DNA of 64,000 nt from JAVBMP01 sp031552195. GTDB lineage: Bacteria; Desulfobacterota; Desulfovibrionia; Desulfovibrionales; Desulfovibrionaceae. A program made the position numbers and the translations under genes. The stretch spans positions 124,001 to 188,000 of the forward strand of contig JAVBMT010000017.1 in assembly GCA_031552195.1 (NCBI GenBank), written 5' to 3'. Below, piece by piece: positions 43,273 to 51,299 of the stretch (position 1 is the stretch's first letter; each line of letters begins with the position of its first letter). Under the pieces are notes generated by a model that saw only the letters and a list, made by a program, of their open reading frames with translations, did not search any database and was not told where the DNA came from.

Positions 43273-44067
43273 ATGCCCAATTTCAATCTGGACCGTTCCT
43301 TATGCTCTAAGGACGGCATTTGCAAGAAAGTTTGCCCGGTTAATATAATACGGCTTGATAGCGAAGGGTGGCCGTATTTTGCGGAAGGCGGCGAAGGGCG
43401 ATGTATTTCTTGCGGGCAATGCATGGCGTTTTGCCCTCATGCGGCCTGCCATATTGACGGAATGCCCCTGGCGGAAGGCCGTCGCGTCAACCGCAAGCTT
43501 CTTCCTTCGCCGGAAGCGGTGAAAGAACTGATGCAGAGCCGCCGTTCGACGCGCCAGTTTTCCAAAATCCCTATTCCCGCCGAAAAGGTTGAGGAAATCA
43601 TGGAGGCCGTGCGTTTCGCCCCGACCGCCAAAAATACCCAGAGCATCCGCTGGGTGGCTGTCAGTTCGCCTGAAGCGCTGAAACCGCTTGGCGATATCAT
43701 GGCTGACCTGATGGCGAGCGGAGAAGGCGAATTCGCGGCCCTTGCCGCTGCCTGGCGGCGCGGGCTTGATCCTTTTTTCCGGGGAGCTCCCAATCTCATT
43801 ATGGCCGTAGTACCCAAAGACTGGCCGTGGGCCTTTTCCGACGGGGCCATCGCCTTGACTTACTTCGAGCTTATGGCCCATGCGCACGGCATAGGCTGCT
43901 GCTGGGGCGGCTATTTCACAAGCGTGGCGCATTCCTCACAGGCCATGCGGCTTGCCCTTGGCCTGGCGGAAAACGAAACAGTGGCCGGCGCCCAGATGTT
44001 CGGATACCCGTCAATAAAGGCCACTTCCATTCCGCCGCGCAAGCCGCTTCGGCTTAGCTGGATATAA
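43273..44067 (+). CDS. Nitroreductase fused to an N-terminal 2[4Fe-4S] ferredoxin domain
   Basis: 264 aa. Residues 1-60 have eight cysteines in two clusters ('CSKDGICKKVCPVNII' and 'CISCGQCMAFCPHAAC'), a ferredoxin domain that feeds electrons to the FMN. The nitroreductase domain (about 82-250) has 'RRSTRQFS', 'APTAKNTQSIRW' and 'GIGCCWGGYF'. Such fusions reduce unknown substrates in anaerobes. AGGAGG lies 6 nt before the ATG. It shares the strand with the 98-aa gene upstream. Confidence 0.9.
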   Translation: MPNFNLDRSLCSKDGICKKVCPVNIIRLDSEGWPYFAEGGEGRCISCGQCMAFCPHAACHIDGMPLAEGRRVNRKLLPSPEAVKELMQSRRSTRQFSKIPIPAEKVEEIMEAVRFAPTAKNTQSIRWVAVSSPEALKPLGDIMADLMASGEGEFAALAAAWRRGLDPFFRGAPNLIMAVVPKDWPWAFSDGAIALTYFELMAHAHGIGCCWGGYFTSVAHSSQAMRLALGLAENETVAGAQMFGYPSIKATSIPPRKPLRLSWI

Positions 44068-44372
44068 CGTTTTCGAGGGCGACTGAACAACACGCAGGCG
44101 GACGTCAAATTTTTATCAGCCTTTCAGCGCGGAGGCGGGCAATATAGAGGGCATATTCCTCCAGCGACGGCTTTAGGCCTTATTTTGACGGCCATTCGCG
44201 CTTTGGCTGAGTTCCTTTCACCCGCAATTTGTTCCCGGTGCGTCCTGTAGGCCGCGCCGGGAATTTTTTCGTATAATTATCTAAATTTGATTGTTTTTTA
44301 AGATAAATTGTTTGCATGTATGTTTTGGCTTGTTTTTTGCAATAGCTTCCGCATAAGAAATGGGGAGGCACC
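44068..44372. other. Intergenic region before the GGDEF gene
   Basis: About 305 bp. It holds a terminator (44232-44269) and then an AT-rich stretch (44265-44345) that likely carries the promoter of the diguanylate cyclase gene; I cannot fix exact boxes. GGGGAGG lies 5 nt before the ATG at 44373. Confidence 0.4.
44232..44269 (+). terminator. Rho-independent terminator after the ferredoxin-nitroreductase
   Basis: TTCCCGG pairs with CCGGGAA, with an inner CCTGTAGG element in the loop, followed by six T. It is 165 bp after the nitroreductase stop and before the AT-rich GGDEF promoter region. Confidence 0.65.
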
Positions 44373-45857
44373 ATGGATATCAAGGCAAATATACAACTTT
44401 TCTGGGCGCTTGGCTTAAGCGGCGAACAATGCGCGCAACTTGAGCGCTGCCTGGGCAGTGGGCAAAAACTGCATGCGTGGCGGCTTGGCGCGGTTCCCGG
44501 AGTGGCGGACCTTGAAGCGGAAAAACCTTTTTTGCTTTTTGTTTCCGGCGAGTCGCAACGCGCTCTTGCGGATAATGCGAACAAATCCTTAAGGCACTTG
44601 CGTATTTTGCCTAAAATTTTCGTCATGCACGATGGATATTCTCAAGCCGAGCTCGAAGAAGCGGTAGACTCTGACGCGCTTGACATCCTGCGCCCGCCTT
44701 TCAACCGTAAGGCCTTGGCCGGCAAGTTGTCCAGGGTGGCTGACAGCGTCACCATCCACCAGGACATCGTCTGCATGACCAAGGAGATATTGCTTGAGCG
44801 TGAAATTCTTGAGCGCAAAAATTCCATCATGGAATTTATGGTCAACTTTCTGACTATAACCGGAGACGGCAAAGAGTTATATCAGATTCTGCAAAACTCC
44901 TTCAAGGGCTTAAGCATGCTTTTGCCCGCGCATAACATGCACGCAGCGCTGTGGTACCCGAACACCAGGGGCGAAAATACTGTCGAGCTTTTCATCGCTT
45001 CCGAAAAATCTCACCCCGCCTTCGGGAAATGGCGCGAAACGCTTCTTGACCAAGGGCAAAAATATGGATTGCCGGCCACCGGCAGCATTGCGGCCACTCC
45101 TCTTGTCCTTTCCGGCAGAGGGGCGGCGCTGGAACTGATCGAGCCGAACGCCGGAAACGTGATTTACCTGCCCCTGAAATGCGGAGAAACCTGCCTGGGT
45201 TTCCTGGCGGTAATGACCAGCATGAAGAAAGGGCTGGGGCGAGATCAGGCCCAGGCGCTGGATTCAGCCATACGCCATCTTTCCGTGAGCCTGGAAAACG
45301 CCATCCGGGTGCAGGAATTGCGCACGATGGCGGAATATGACAGCCTGACCGGTCTGCACAACAGGCGTTACCTTGAAGGCGAACTTAAAAAGGAACATGC
45401 CAGAACTTTGCGCTATGACGTTCCTTTTTCAGTGATATTCGCGGATATCGACCATTTCAAGAAAATTAACGACAGCAAAGGCCACAAGGCCGGTGATCAG
45501 GTTTTGCGGCAGATCGCCGATATTTTCAAAAGCAAGATGCGCGTTACGGAAACTTACGCCCGCTACGGCGGAGAGGAATTTGTAATGCTTCTGCCGCATA
45601 CCACGTCCGCTGAGGCCGCCGTGCTGGCGGAAAGAATACGCAGCAGCGTGAACGAGCACGTTTTCAGCACTGACAGCGGTCCCCTGAAAGTCAGCATCAG
45701 CCTGGGCCTGGCCAGCATGGACAAGGCTAAAGCCGTTGAGAAGAACGCCTGCTCGACCATTTTGCACCAGGCTGACAAAGCCCTTTACGAGGCCAAAAAC
45801 AGCGGGCGAAACTGCGTGCGCATAAGTGAAGAGGAATGCCTGCTGGCGGCATATTGA
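44373..45857 (+). CDS. Diguanylate cyclase with GAF-like sensor domain
   Basis: 494 aa, cytoplasmic. Order: a REC-like or unknown N-domain (1-120) with no obvious phosphoacceptor, a coiled coil (about 125-165), a GAF-like domain (about 170-315), and GGDEF (about 325-485) with the active motif 'YGGEEF' near 395 and 'DIDHFKKINDSKGHKAGD' for GTP and metal binding. The usual inhibitory RxxD five residues ahead of the motif is RVTE, so product inhibition may be lost. It would make cyclic di-GMP in response to an unknown ligand. Strong RBS GGGGAGG. A bidirectional terminator follows. Confidence 0.9.
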   Translation: MDIKANIQLFWALGLSGEQCAQLERCLGSGQKLHAWRLGAVPGVADLEAEKPFLLFVSGESQRALADNANKSLRHLRILPKIFVMHDGYSQAELEEAVDSDALDILRPPFNRKALAGKLSRVADSVTIHQDIVCMTKEILLEREILERKNSIMEFMVNFLTITGDGKELYQILQNSFKGLSMLLPAHNMHAALWYPNTRGENTVELFIASEKSHPAFGKWRETLLDQGQKYGLPATGSIAATPLVLSGRGAALELIEPNAGNVIYLPLKCGETCLGFLAVMTSMKKGLGRDQAQALDSAIRHLSVSLENAIRVQELRTMAEYDSLTGLHNRRYLEGELKKEHARTLRYDVPFSVIFADIDHFKKINDSKGHKAGDQVLRQIADIFKSKMRVTETYARYGGEEFVMLLPHTTSAEAAVLAERIRSSVNEHVFSTDSGPLKVSISLGLASMDKAKAVEKNACSTILHQADKALYEAKNSGRNCVRISEEECLLAAY

Positions 45858-45936
45858 CCGCCTGGTTTTCGAGATAATTTTCAGGAAACCCCTGAGAGTT
45901 CCGCCGGCAAGGGTTTTGTATGCGGCCGGCAAAGTT

Positions 45937-45982
45937 AAAACGCGGTGCGGCGCCGATATTTATCGGAGCCGCACCGCGTTTT
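45937..45982. terminator. Bidirectional terminator between GGDEF and nitroreductase genes
   Basis: AAAACGCGGTGCGGC and GCCGCACCGCGTTTT form a perfect 15-bp stem, with a further CCGAT/ATCGG pairing inside. The A- and T-tracts on both sides serve the plus-strand GGDEF gene and the convergent minus-strand nitroreductase gene. Confidence 0.93.
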
Positions 45983-46022
45983 AAGCGTTAATCTGCTTCA
46001 AGCGGTAATGTTGATTTTTTAT

Positions 46023-46556
46023 TTATATGAAACGCGCGATATCATCCAGGGTTTTGCGCGTTTTCGCATGAATGGTCTCGCTTTCCGGGTAGCCCACGGC
46101 TATAAGCCCTGCAAAGCGTTGGTCAGCCGGAAGGCCGAGCAGCGAACAAAGCTTTTCCCGGTTGTACATGCCGATTATGCAGGTGCCGAGGCCAAGGCTT
46201 GCCGCTTCAAGGCAGATGTTCATCCGGGCCGCGCCAAGGTCGCTTTTGGCGAAATACTGGCTGTCCAATATGCTTCGCAAAGCGGGCATGAGCACCGCGT
46301 GCTCCTCTAAAACAACAATAAAAGCCCTGGCCTGGGAGAGAAATCCGTTAATGCCCATTTGCTGGCCGCAGGCGGCCACTTCGGCCACCAGTTCAGGGGT
46401 TTCGGCCACCACGAATTTCCAGGGCTGGGAATTGCAGGCGGAAGGGGCCAGACGGGCGGCTTCCACGCACTTTACCAGTTTTTCGTGCTCAACCGGCTTG
46501 TCTGAAAATTTTCTGCAGCTTTGGCGGCGCGCGGCCAATTCAAGAAAATCCTGCAT
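46023..46556 (-). CDS. Nitroreductase family protein, FMN-dependent
   Basis: 177 aa. 'RRQSCRKFSDKPV' near the start, 'APSACNSQPWKFVV', 'GAARMNICLEAASLGLGTCIIG' and 'AVGYPES' are typical of small FMN nitroreductases. No ferredoxin domain, unlike the other nitroreductase at 43273. It may reduce quinones, nitro compounds or other organics. GGAGAAG is 5 nt before the ATG. Its own promoter lies next to the integration scar upstream (46640 onwards). Confidence 0.9.
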   Translation of the reverse strand: MQDFLELAARRQSCRKFSDKPVEHEKLVKCVEAARLAPSACNSQPWKFVVAETPELVAEVAACGQQMGINGFLSQARAFIVVLEEHAVLMPALRSILDSQYFAKSDLGAARMNICLEAASLGLGTCIIGMYNREKLCSLLGLPADQRFAGLIAVGYPESETIHAKTRKTLDDIARFI

Positions 46557-46643
46557 ATACTTCTCCTGTTCGGGATAAAGTTCCGTTGTTCCGTATGCCG
46601 GAATTATAGTAGCCGCGCGGCCGAAAAGGCAATATTTTTCTGG

Positions 46644-46834
46644 TCATCTACTTTTCAGGGTAACAAGCGGATAAGTTCCCAAACTTATGCGATTTTCCTT
46701 TCCGTTTAGCCTATACTTCAGACGCCACCACTTGCCCCGGCGGGGGCAACTTCTCAATATAAACCGCCTTGGTCGTACAGGCGATAGCCCTTGTCTTTAG
46801 GCTTCGCCGCCGCAATCGCTTTTTCCGTAAGCAT
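46644..46834 (-). pseudogene. Remnant of a tyrosine integrase (DUF4102-type N-terminus)
   Basis: From ATG 46834 (GGAG 9 nt upstream) the minus strand reads MLTEKAIAAAKPKDKGYRLY and then DQGGLY, the typical start of P4-like integrases. A stop (TGA, 46756-46754) and a frameshift near 46740 follow; in the shifted frame it continues 'KWWRLKYRLNGKEN...LGTYPLVTLKSR', still matching the family, until a stop at 46646-46644. Only about 60 of some 400 residues remain and the catalytic domain is missing. It points away from the 3' end of tRNA-Arg, the usual arrangement for an element inserted in a tRNA gene. Confidence 0.85.
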
Positions 46835-46898
46835 GTGAGTAACTCCGCAGGGTAACAAATTTGGTTACTCATTTCTTACTCACAAAATTACACGGAAT

Positions 46899-46918
46899 CA
46901 TGCGAACCCATGCGAACC
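46899..46918. repeat. Tandem direct repeat, 2 x 10 bp
   Basis: CATGCGAACC occurs twice in perfect tandem between the integrase remnant and tRNA-Arg. A related TGCGAACG is at 46975-46982. These may have been recognition sites for the lost integrase or excisionase. Confidence 0.6.
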
Positions 46919-46988
46919 TGCGGTGCACATAAAAACAAACGCCCGCATAGCCTTTACGGACTTATGCGGACGCTTGCGAACGTTCTCT

Positions 46989-47065
46989 TGGCGGGCAATG
47001 CAGGACTCGAACCTGCGACCTTTGGCGTCGGAGGCCAACGCTCTATCCATCTGAGCCAATTGCCC
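46989..47065 (-). tRNA. tRNA-Arg (anticodon CCG)
   Basis: On the minus strand the acceptor arm GGGCAAT/ATTGCCC is perfect (7 bp), with D-arm GCTC/GAGC, anticodon stem TTGGC/GCCAA around the loop CTCCGAC, and T-arm GCAGG/CCTGC around TTCGAGT. The middle of the 7-nt anticodon loop is CCG, which reads Arg codon CGG. G discriminator, and CCA is encoded. The 3' end faces the integrase remnant. Confidence 0.95.
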
Positions 47066-47218
47066 GTTTGCGGAATTGATGGGCTGTTGTTATAGCTTGC
47101 CTGCCTCGCTGTCAAGATATATATTGCGGCTTGGTTTCCGCCGTGGCGAAAGGCTTGGCTTCGGCGGAAAAGGCATTTTACGCCTGTTTTCCTTCAGGCC
47201 GTTGTTTGCGATTTCGGC

Positions 47219-48232
47219 ATGTTGCATATTGTTTGGGTAGGAAATTCGTTCTTTTACGACCGTCTGAAAAATTTCGGCTGCGCGGTCTCTTTTTTGCCGG
47301 TTGTGCCCGGCGAAGCCTTCGGCTGGCCCGACATACTGAAGGCCGGCGGCGGGGCCGAACCGGACGCGGTAGTTGTGGCCGACATGAGCCTGCCGCCCTT
47401 CGTGCTGGGGGTTGAAAACTTCCCTTGTCTGACGGTTTTTTACGCTGTTGATACCCACATACACAGCTGGTATCCGTTTTACGCCCAGGCTTTTGATTTG
47501 TGCCTGGTCAGCCTGAAAGACCATTTGGGCAAGTTCGGCGGAATGCGCCTCAAGGGCGAGCAAATACGCTGGATGCCGCCTTTCGCGCCGGACCTTGACG
47601 GGCCTTTGCCGCCGGTAACCGGAGAGTGGGACCTGCTTTTCGCCGGGCGGGCGGACAGGGCGGTCAACCCGGAACGGGTCGATTTCCTGGAGCGCCTTGC
47701 CGCGCTTTTTCCAGGTTTGCATCTGGCCTCCGGCGATTTTGCCGAACTTTTTCCCCAAGGCAAGCTGGTGCTGAACCACAGCATAGGCGAAGACCTGAAT
47801 TTTCGCGTATTTGAAGCGCCAGGGAGGGGAGCCTGCCTGCTCACGCCAAGGATAGGCCACGGCCTGAGCGAACTTTTTACAGACCGCCGCGAGCTCTATA
47901 TATATGACCAGTCCGACCTGCCTGGGCTGGTGACCCTGGTGAGGGAACTTCTTGGCAAGCCGGAAGAGGTGGCGGCGGTGCGGGCCAGCGCGCTGGCGGC
48001 AATAGACGCCGCCCACCGTGCAAGCCACCGGGCCGCCTTTCTGGCCGGACTCCTTCATGACCTGCGTTCCGGCGGGCAGGGGGCCGAGCTGATACGCGCG
48101 CGGCGTTCCGGCGGGCGGGCTTTGCATGAAAGCTATCTGCGCTTTTTGTATCTTCTGCATGCGGAAAGCCAGGACATTCCGGCCCTGCGCCTTGCTTACC
48201 TGAACGCGGCTAAACCCTGTGCCGGAAATTGA
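47219..48232 (+). CDS. Glycosyltransferase, CgeB-like (GT4/group 1_2 type)
   Basis: 337 aa. The N-terminal half has a Rossmann-like beta/alpha pattern; the C-terminal half holds 'LVLNHSIGEDLNFRVFEAPGRGACLLTPRIGHGLSELF', read in pieces as N-D-x-N-x-R-x-F-E...G, the nucleotide-sugar site of CgeB/DUF3880-type transferases. 'AVDTHIHSWYPFYAQ' is another hallmark. It likely adds a sugar to LPS or flagellin. gmhA follows 36 nt later on the same strand, suggesting a heptose/LPS link. The ATG lies 150 bp past tRNA-Arg, on the opposite strand. Confidence 0.78.
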   Translation: MLHIVWVGNSFFYDRLKNFGCAVSFLPVVPGEAFGWPDILKAGGGAEPDAVVVADMSLPPFVLGVENFPCLTVFYAVDTHIHSWYPFYAQAFDLCLVSLKDHLGKFGGMRLKGEQIRWMPPFAPDLDGPLPPVTGEWDLLFAGRADRAVNPERVDFLERLAALFPGLHLASGDFAELFPQGKLVLNHSIGEDLNFRVFEAPGRGACLLTPRIGHGLSELFTDRRELYIYDQSDLPGLVTLVRELLGKPEEVAAVRASALAAIDAAHRASHRAAFLAGLLHDLRSGGQGAELIRARRSGGRALHESYLRFLYLLHAESQDIPALRLAYLNAAKPCAGN

Positions 48233-48268
48233 ACAGAATCAAAAGTCCGAAAAATTGCGGGAGGGCGC

Positions 48269-48877
48269 ATGCCTGAGAATGCCTTGAAAATAGTGCGGGA
48301 ATATGCCTTGGCCGGAGCGGCCGCGCGCGAGCGTTTTTTTGCCGAGGGAAGCGGACGGGTGGTCGAGGCCGCCATGCTGATGGCGGCAAGCGTCGCCCGG
48401 AACGGAAAAATTCTTTTTTGCGGCAATGGAGGAAGCGCGGCGGATTCCCAGCACCTGGCGGCGGAATTCGTGAACCGTTTCATGATGGAACGCCCCCCTT
48501 TGCCGGCGATTGCCCTGAGCACGGACACTTCCATCTTGACCGCCATCGGTAATGACTATAGTTTTGAACAGATTTTTTCCAAGCAGGTGCAGGCCCTCGG
48601 CCGGCCCGGCGACGTATTGGTGGGAATTTCCACCTCAGGCTCCAGCCCGAACGTGCTGCGCGCCCTTGAAGCGGCCAGGGCGGGCGGGCTGAAAACCATA
48701 GGCCTGGCCGGGCGCGACGGCGGAGCCATGCGCGAGCTTTGCGATATTATTATGGTTGTGGAAAACGCGCCCACCCCGGCCGTGCAGGAAACGCATATCG
48801 CGATAGGGCATTTACTTTGCCGCCTTTGTGATTACTTCCTGTTCGAGAACGTTCAGGCCATAATCAAAACGGACTGA
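48269..48877 (+). CDS. gmhA: Sedoheptulose-7-phosphate isomerase GmhA
   Basis: 202-aa SIS-domain enzyme making D-glycero-D-manno-heptose 7-phosphate for the LPS core. 'FCGNGGSAADSQHLAAEFVNRF' (Ser/His/Glu binding residues), 'GNDYSFEQIF', 'GISTSGSSPNVLRAL' and 'QETHIAIGHLLC' with the zinc/catalytic Glu and His are all present. DiaA is a possible paralogue, but the length and metal residues fit GmhA. It lies between a glycosyltransferase and an fmdB-like gene. Confidence 0.93.
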   Translation: MPENALKIVREYALAGAAARERFFAEGSGRVVEAAMLMAASVARNGKILFCGNGGSAADSQHLAAEFVNRFMMERPPLPAIALSTDTSILTAIGNDYSFEQIFSKQVQALGRPGDVLVGISTSGSSPNVLRALEAARAGGLKTIGLAGRDGGAMRELCDIIMVVENAPTPAVQETHIAIGHLLCRLCDYFLFENVQAIIKTD

Positions 48878-48929
48878 AAAACGCCCGCGATCAGCCAGCC
48901 GGGCCGAGCGAATTATTAAAGGAGCCGTC

Positions 48930-49166
48930 ATGCCCATATATGAATATCATTGCAAGAAATGCGATCAGAATTTCGAAGAACTGGTTTTCGGCAGCGCAGC
49001 GCCGAACTGCCCCAAATGCGGAGCGGAGGACACCGAAAGGCTGATGTCTTGCCCCTGCCTGCATATGCCCGCCCCTTCGCGGGTGGGGCAAACCGTAACC
49101 TTTCCCAAGTCTTCAGGCGGCGGTTGCGGCGGTTGTTCCGGCGGAAGCTGCTCAACCTGCCATTAA
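48930..49166 (+). CDS. FmdB-family zinc ribbon protein
   Basis: 78 aa. 'MPIYEYHCKKCDQNFE' and 'CPKCGA' form the CxxC...CxxC zinc ribbon of the FmdB regulatory family. A second Cys-rich run ends the protein ('GGGCGGCSGGSCSTCH'), a common feature of family members in sulfate reducers. The role is unknown; some members regulate formamidase or act as small redox/zinc adaptors. AAGGAG lies 7 nt before the ATG. It is between gmhA and hemC on the same strand. Confidence 0.88.
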   Translation: MPIYEYHCKKCDQNFEELVFGSAAPNCPKCGAEDTERLMSCPCLHMPAPSRVGQTVTFPKSSGGGCGGCSGGSCSTCH

Positions 49167-49262
49167 AAGTTTTACGAATGCAATGCCCTAACCGTGCGGA
49201 ATGCGGTTTTTCCGCCTTCGTCAGGCCAGTCAGCCTGCCGGACTGTTTTTTACCGGAAACCT

Positions 49263-50210
49263 ATGAATAAAATTACGATAGCCACCAGAGGCAGCAGGCT
49301 GGCCCTGTGGCAGGCCGAACATATCAGCGCCCTTTTGCGCGGGCGTTACCCGGCCCTTGCGGTTGAACTTCTCGTTCTTAAAACCAAGGGCGATATAATT
49401 CTGGACGTGCCTCTGGCCAAAGTCGGCGGAAAAGGCCTGTTCGTCAAGGAAATAGAAGAAGCTTTGCTGGACGGGCGGGCCGATCTGGCCGTGCATTCCA
49501 TGAAAGACGTGCCGATGGAGCTTCCGGAAGGTTTGGTTCTCGGAGTTGTGCCGCAAAGAGAAGACCCGGTTGACGTGCTCCTTTCCTGCGCCTGGGAAAA
49601 TTTGGAAAGCCTGCCGCGCGGCGCGAAAGTAGGCACCAGCAGCTTGCGGCGGCAGGCTCAACTTCTGGCCAGGCGCCCGGACCTTGACATAGTCTCTTTG
49701 CGCGGCAATGTTGAGACGCGCCTTGGTAAGCTGGAAAAAGGCGAGTTCGCGGCCATTGTGATGGCGGCCGCCGGCTTGAACCGCCTTGGGCTGAAAGTGG
49801 CGCACGCGGCCCGTCTGGCTCCGCCGGATTTTCTCCCGGCCGCCGGGCAGGGGGCGCTTGGGCTGGAATATTCCGCCGCGCGCAAAGATATGGCTGAACT
49901 GTTGTCATTTCTGGATCATGCGCCTTCGCGGGTTTGCGTTGAGGCTGAACGCGGCTTTCTGGCCGGGCTTGAGGGCGGTTGCCAGGTTCCGATCGCGGCC
50001 CATGCCGTTCTGGAAGGGGAGCGCATCATGCTGGACGGGCTGGTGGCGGACTGCCAGGGCAGGAATATAGTACGCCTTCAGAAGGAAGGGCCGGCCGGAG
50101 AGGCCAGAGCCTTGGGCCTGGCGTTGTCCATGGAGGTCAAACAGGCCGGCGGGCTGGAAATTTTGCGTGACTTTTACGCTGAAAACGGGCAGGGCCTTCC
50201 GAAGGCTTGA
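49263..50210 (+). CDS. hemC: Porphobilinogen deaminase HemC
   Basis: 315 aa; builds hydroxymethylbilane from four porphobilinogens. 'IATRGSRLALWQAE' at the start, 'DLAVHSMKDVPMELP' with the catalytic Asp, 'GTSSLRRQAQL' and 'AGQGALGLE' are standard. The dipyrromethane cofactor is attached at Cys240 in 'LEGGCQVPIAAHA'. ATG 49263 is selected because it starts at the conserved 'KITIATRGS'; an upstream frame from 49194 is unlikely. Together with CbiK it belongs to the tetrapyrrole pathway. Confidence 0.95.
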   Translation: MNKITIATRGSRLALWQAEHISALLRGRYPALAVELLVLKTKGDIILDVPLAKVGGKGLFVKEIEEALLDGRADLAVHSMKDVPMELPEGLVLGVVPQREDPVDVLLSCAWENLESLPRGAKVGTSSLRRQAQLLARRPDLDIVSLRGNVETRLGKLEKGEFAAIVMAAAGLNRLGLKVAHAARLAPPDFLPAAGQGALGLEYSAARKDMAELLSFLDHAPSRVCVEAERGFLAGLEGGCQVPIAAHAVLEGERIMLDGLVADCQGRNIVRLQKEGPAGEARALGLALSMEVKQAGGLEILRDFYAENGQGLPKA

Positions 50211-50374
50211 AGCAACGCGAAACTGGCGGGAAAAATTTGAAATTTAGGGAACGGGCGGAGGCCGCCGCGCGGAAATAAAATAATTCATTGAGAGAAATTA
50301 CACTTTTTCCAGCAATCTCACTAGGTTTTGTTTATAGTCGCTTTTTTGGATTTAGCATTGCCGTTCATTAATTC

Positions 50375-50403
50375 TTGCGTAATTTTTTTGTATTAGATAT
50401 AGA
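50375..50403 (+). promoter_or_regulatory. Candidate sigma70 promoter of cheW
   Basis: TTGCGT (50375-50380) and TATAGA (50398-50403) with a 17-nt spacer lie 55 bp before the cheW ATG, in a markedly AT-rich region (50270-50415). GGAAGG is 8 nt before the ATG. Confidence 0.5.
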
Positions 50404-50457
50404 TATATCATTAAGGCTTCGTCCTGTACTAAAAGAAGAAACCGGGAAGGTTCTGTT

Positions 50458-50934
50458 ATGGATCATAACCAGAAAAAACAAGATGATGAACTCTTGCAAC
50501 TTGTAACGTTCAGCATCGGAGAAGAAGAGTTTGGCGTTGATATTTTAAAAGTGCAGGAAATTATCCGCACCATGGAAATCACCAAGGTGCCCCGTGCGCA
50601 GGATTTCGTGGAAGGGGTGATCAACCTGCGCGGAAAGGTTATTCCGATTATAGATTTGCGCCGCCGTTTCGGGCTTGTGTCTAAAACGCACGACAAACAT
50701 ACCAGAATTATCGTTATTGAAATCAATAATATGATAGTCGGGTTTGTGGTTGACTCCGTATCGGAAGTGCTTCGCATTCCCGCAGGCACGGTTGAGCCGC
50801 CGCCACCGGTTGTGGCCGGCGTTGAATCCGAATACATCAACGGCGTCGGTAAATTGCAGGATCGTCTGCTTATCCTGCTTGATCTGGACAAGCTGCTTTC
50901 CAGCGAAGATATGGAAGCGCTTATTCAGATGTAA
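50458..50934 (+). CDS. cheW: Chemotaxis coupling protein CheW
   Basis: 158 aa, two SH3-like subdomains. 'VTFSIGEEEFGVDILKVQEIIR', 'VEGVINLRGKVIPIIDLRRRFGL', 'IIVIEINNMIVGFVVDSVSEVLRIP' are the classic CheW motifs. It couples chemoreceptors to CheA. No cheA or receptor is nearby, so it serves a distant array or another pathway. A strong terminator and then a MITE-like element follow. Confidence 0.96.
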   Translation: MDHNQKKQDDELLQLVTFSIGEEEFGVDILKVQEIIRTMEITKVPRAQDFVEGVINLRGKVIPIIDLRRRFGLVSKTHDKHTRIIVIEINNMIVGFVVDSVSEVLRIPAGTVEPPPPVVAGVESEYINGVGKLQDRLLILLDLDKLLSSEDMEALIQM

Positions 50935-50955
50935 GGCTGACGGCATAAATTGCAA

Positions 50956-50995
50956 GCAAAAAGGGCCGCATGGTTTTCCGTGCGGCCCTTTTTGC
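50956..50995 (+). terminator. Strong terminator after cheW
   Basis: GCAAAAAGGGCCGCA pairs with TGCGGCCCTTTTTGC around TGGTTTTCCG, with A- and T-tracts on either side. It can work in both directions. Confidence 0.92.
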
Positions 50996-51018
50996 TAATT
51001 TGAGTTTTTTTACTCTAG

Positions 51019-51163
51019 GGGCTGTTTCTAAATAAATTTTTTGTCCAAATACTGCGTCAATCGTCCTTTTTTTCTCCGGTCGAGTACCGTAAGAGTACAC
51101 TCTCTTCGCAAAAAAGGCCGTTTTTCTTGTCTTTGGCGCAAAATCTTTATTTAGAAACAGCCT
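51019..51163. mobile_element. MITE-like element with terminal inverted repeats and CTAG flanks
   Basis: 145 bp. The left end GGGCTGTTTCTAAATAAA matches the reverse complement of the right end over 17 bp (GGCTGTTTCTAAATAAA), allowing for one extra G on the left. CTAG (within TCTAG) directly flanks both ends, as a 4-5 bp target duplication. No ORF inside. The TIRs and a CTAG target are typical of IS5-group elements, so this looks like a non-autonomous derivative. The inner part carries GAGTAC twice (51084-51100 area) around CGTAA. Confidence 0.75.
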
Positions 51164-51299
51164 CTAGGAATACCGTTTCGCGGTTTTTCAAGTTGAATTG
51201 AAGCCGCTCTTTTCGTTTGCGATAACCCTGAAAGACCGCCCGAATGGGGCTGCGCTCGCCGCGCCTGCCTCCGCGATATTTCTACCCACGGAGAAAGCC

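Larger units (their letters stand above)
46557..46988. other. Integration scar beside tRNA-Arg, with repeats
   Basis: About 430 bp without an intact gene. Besides the integrase remnant (listed), it holds GTGAGTAAC (46835-46843), GTTACTCA (46864-46871) and TTACTCAC (46876-46883), which are short repeats in both orientations like integrase arm sites, and a tandem repeat CATGCGAACC x2 (46899-46918). It stretches from the nitroreductase start to the 3' end of tRNA-Arg. I read it as what remains of an integrated element. Confidence 0.6.

Noticed and set aside
46910..47095. Short plus-strand frame crossing tRNA-Arg
   Set aside because: It is a translation of the tRNA complement ('AGNAGLEPATFG' type), a well-known false ORF.
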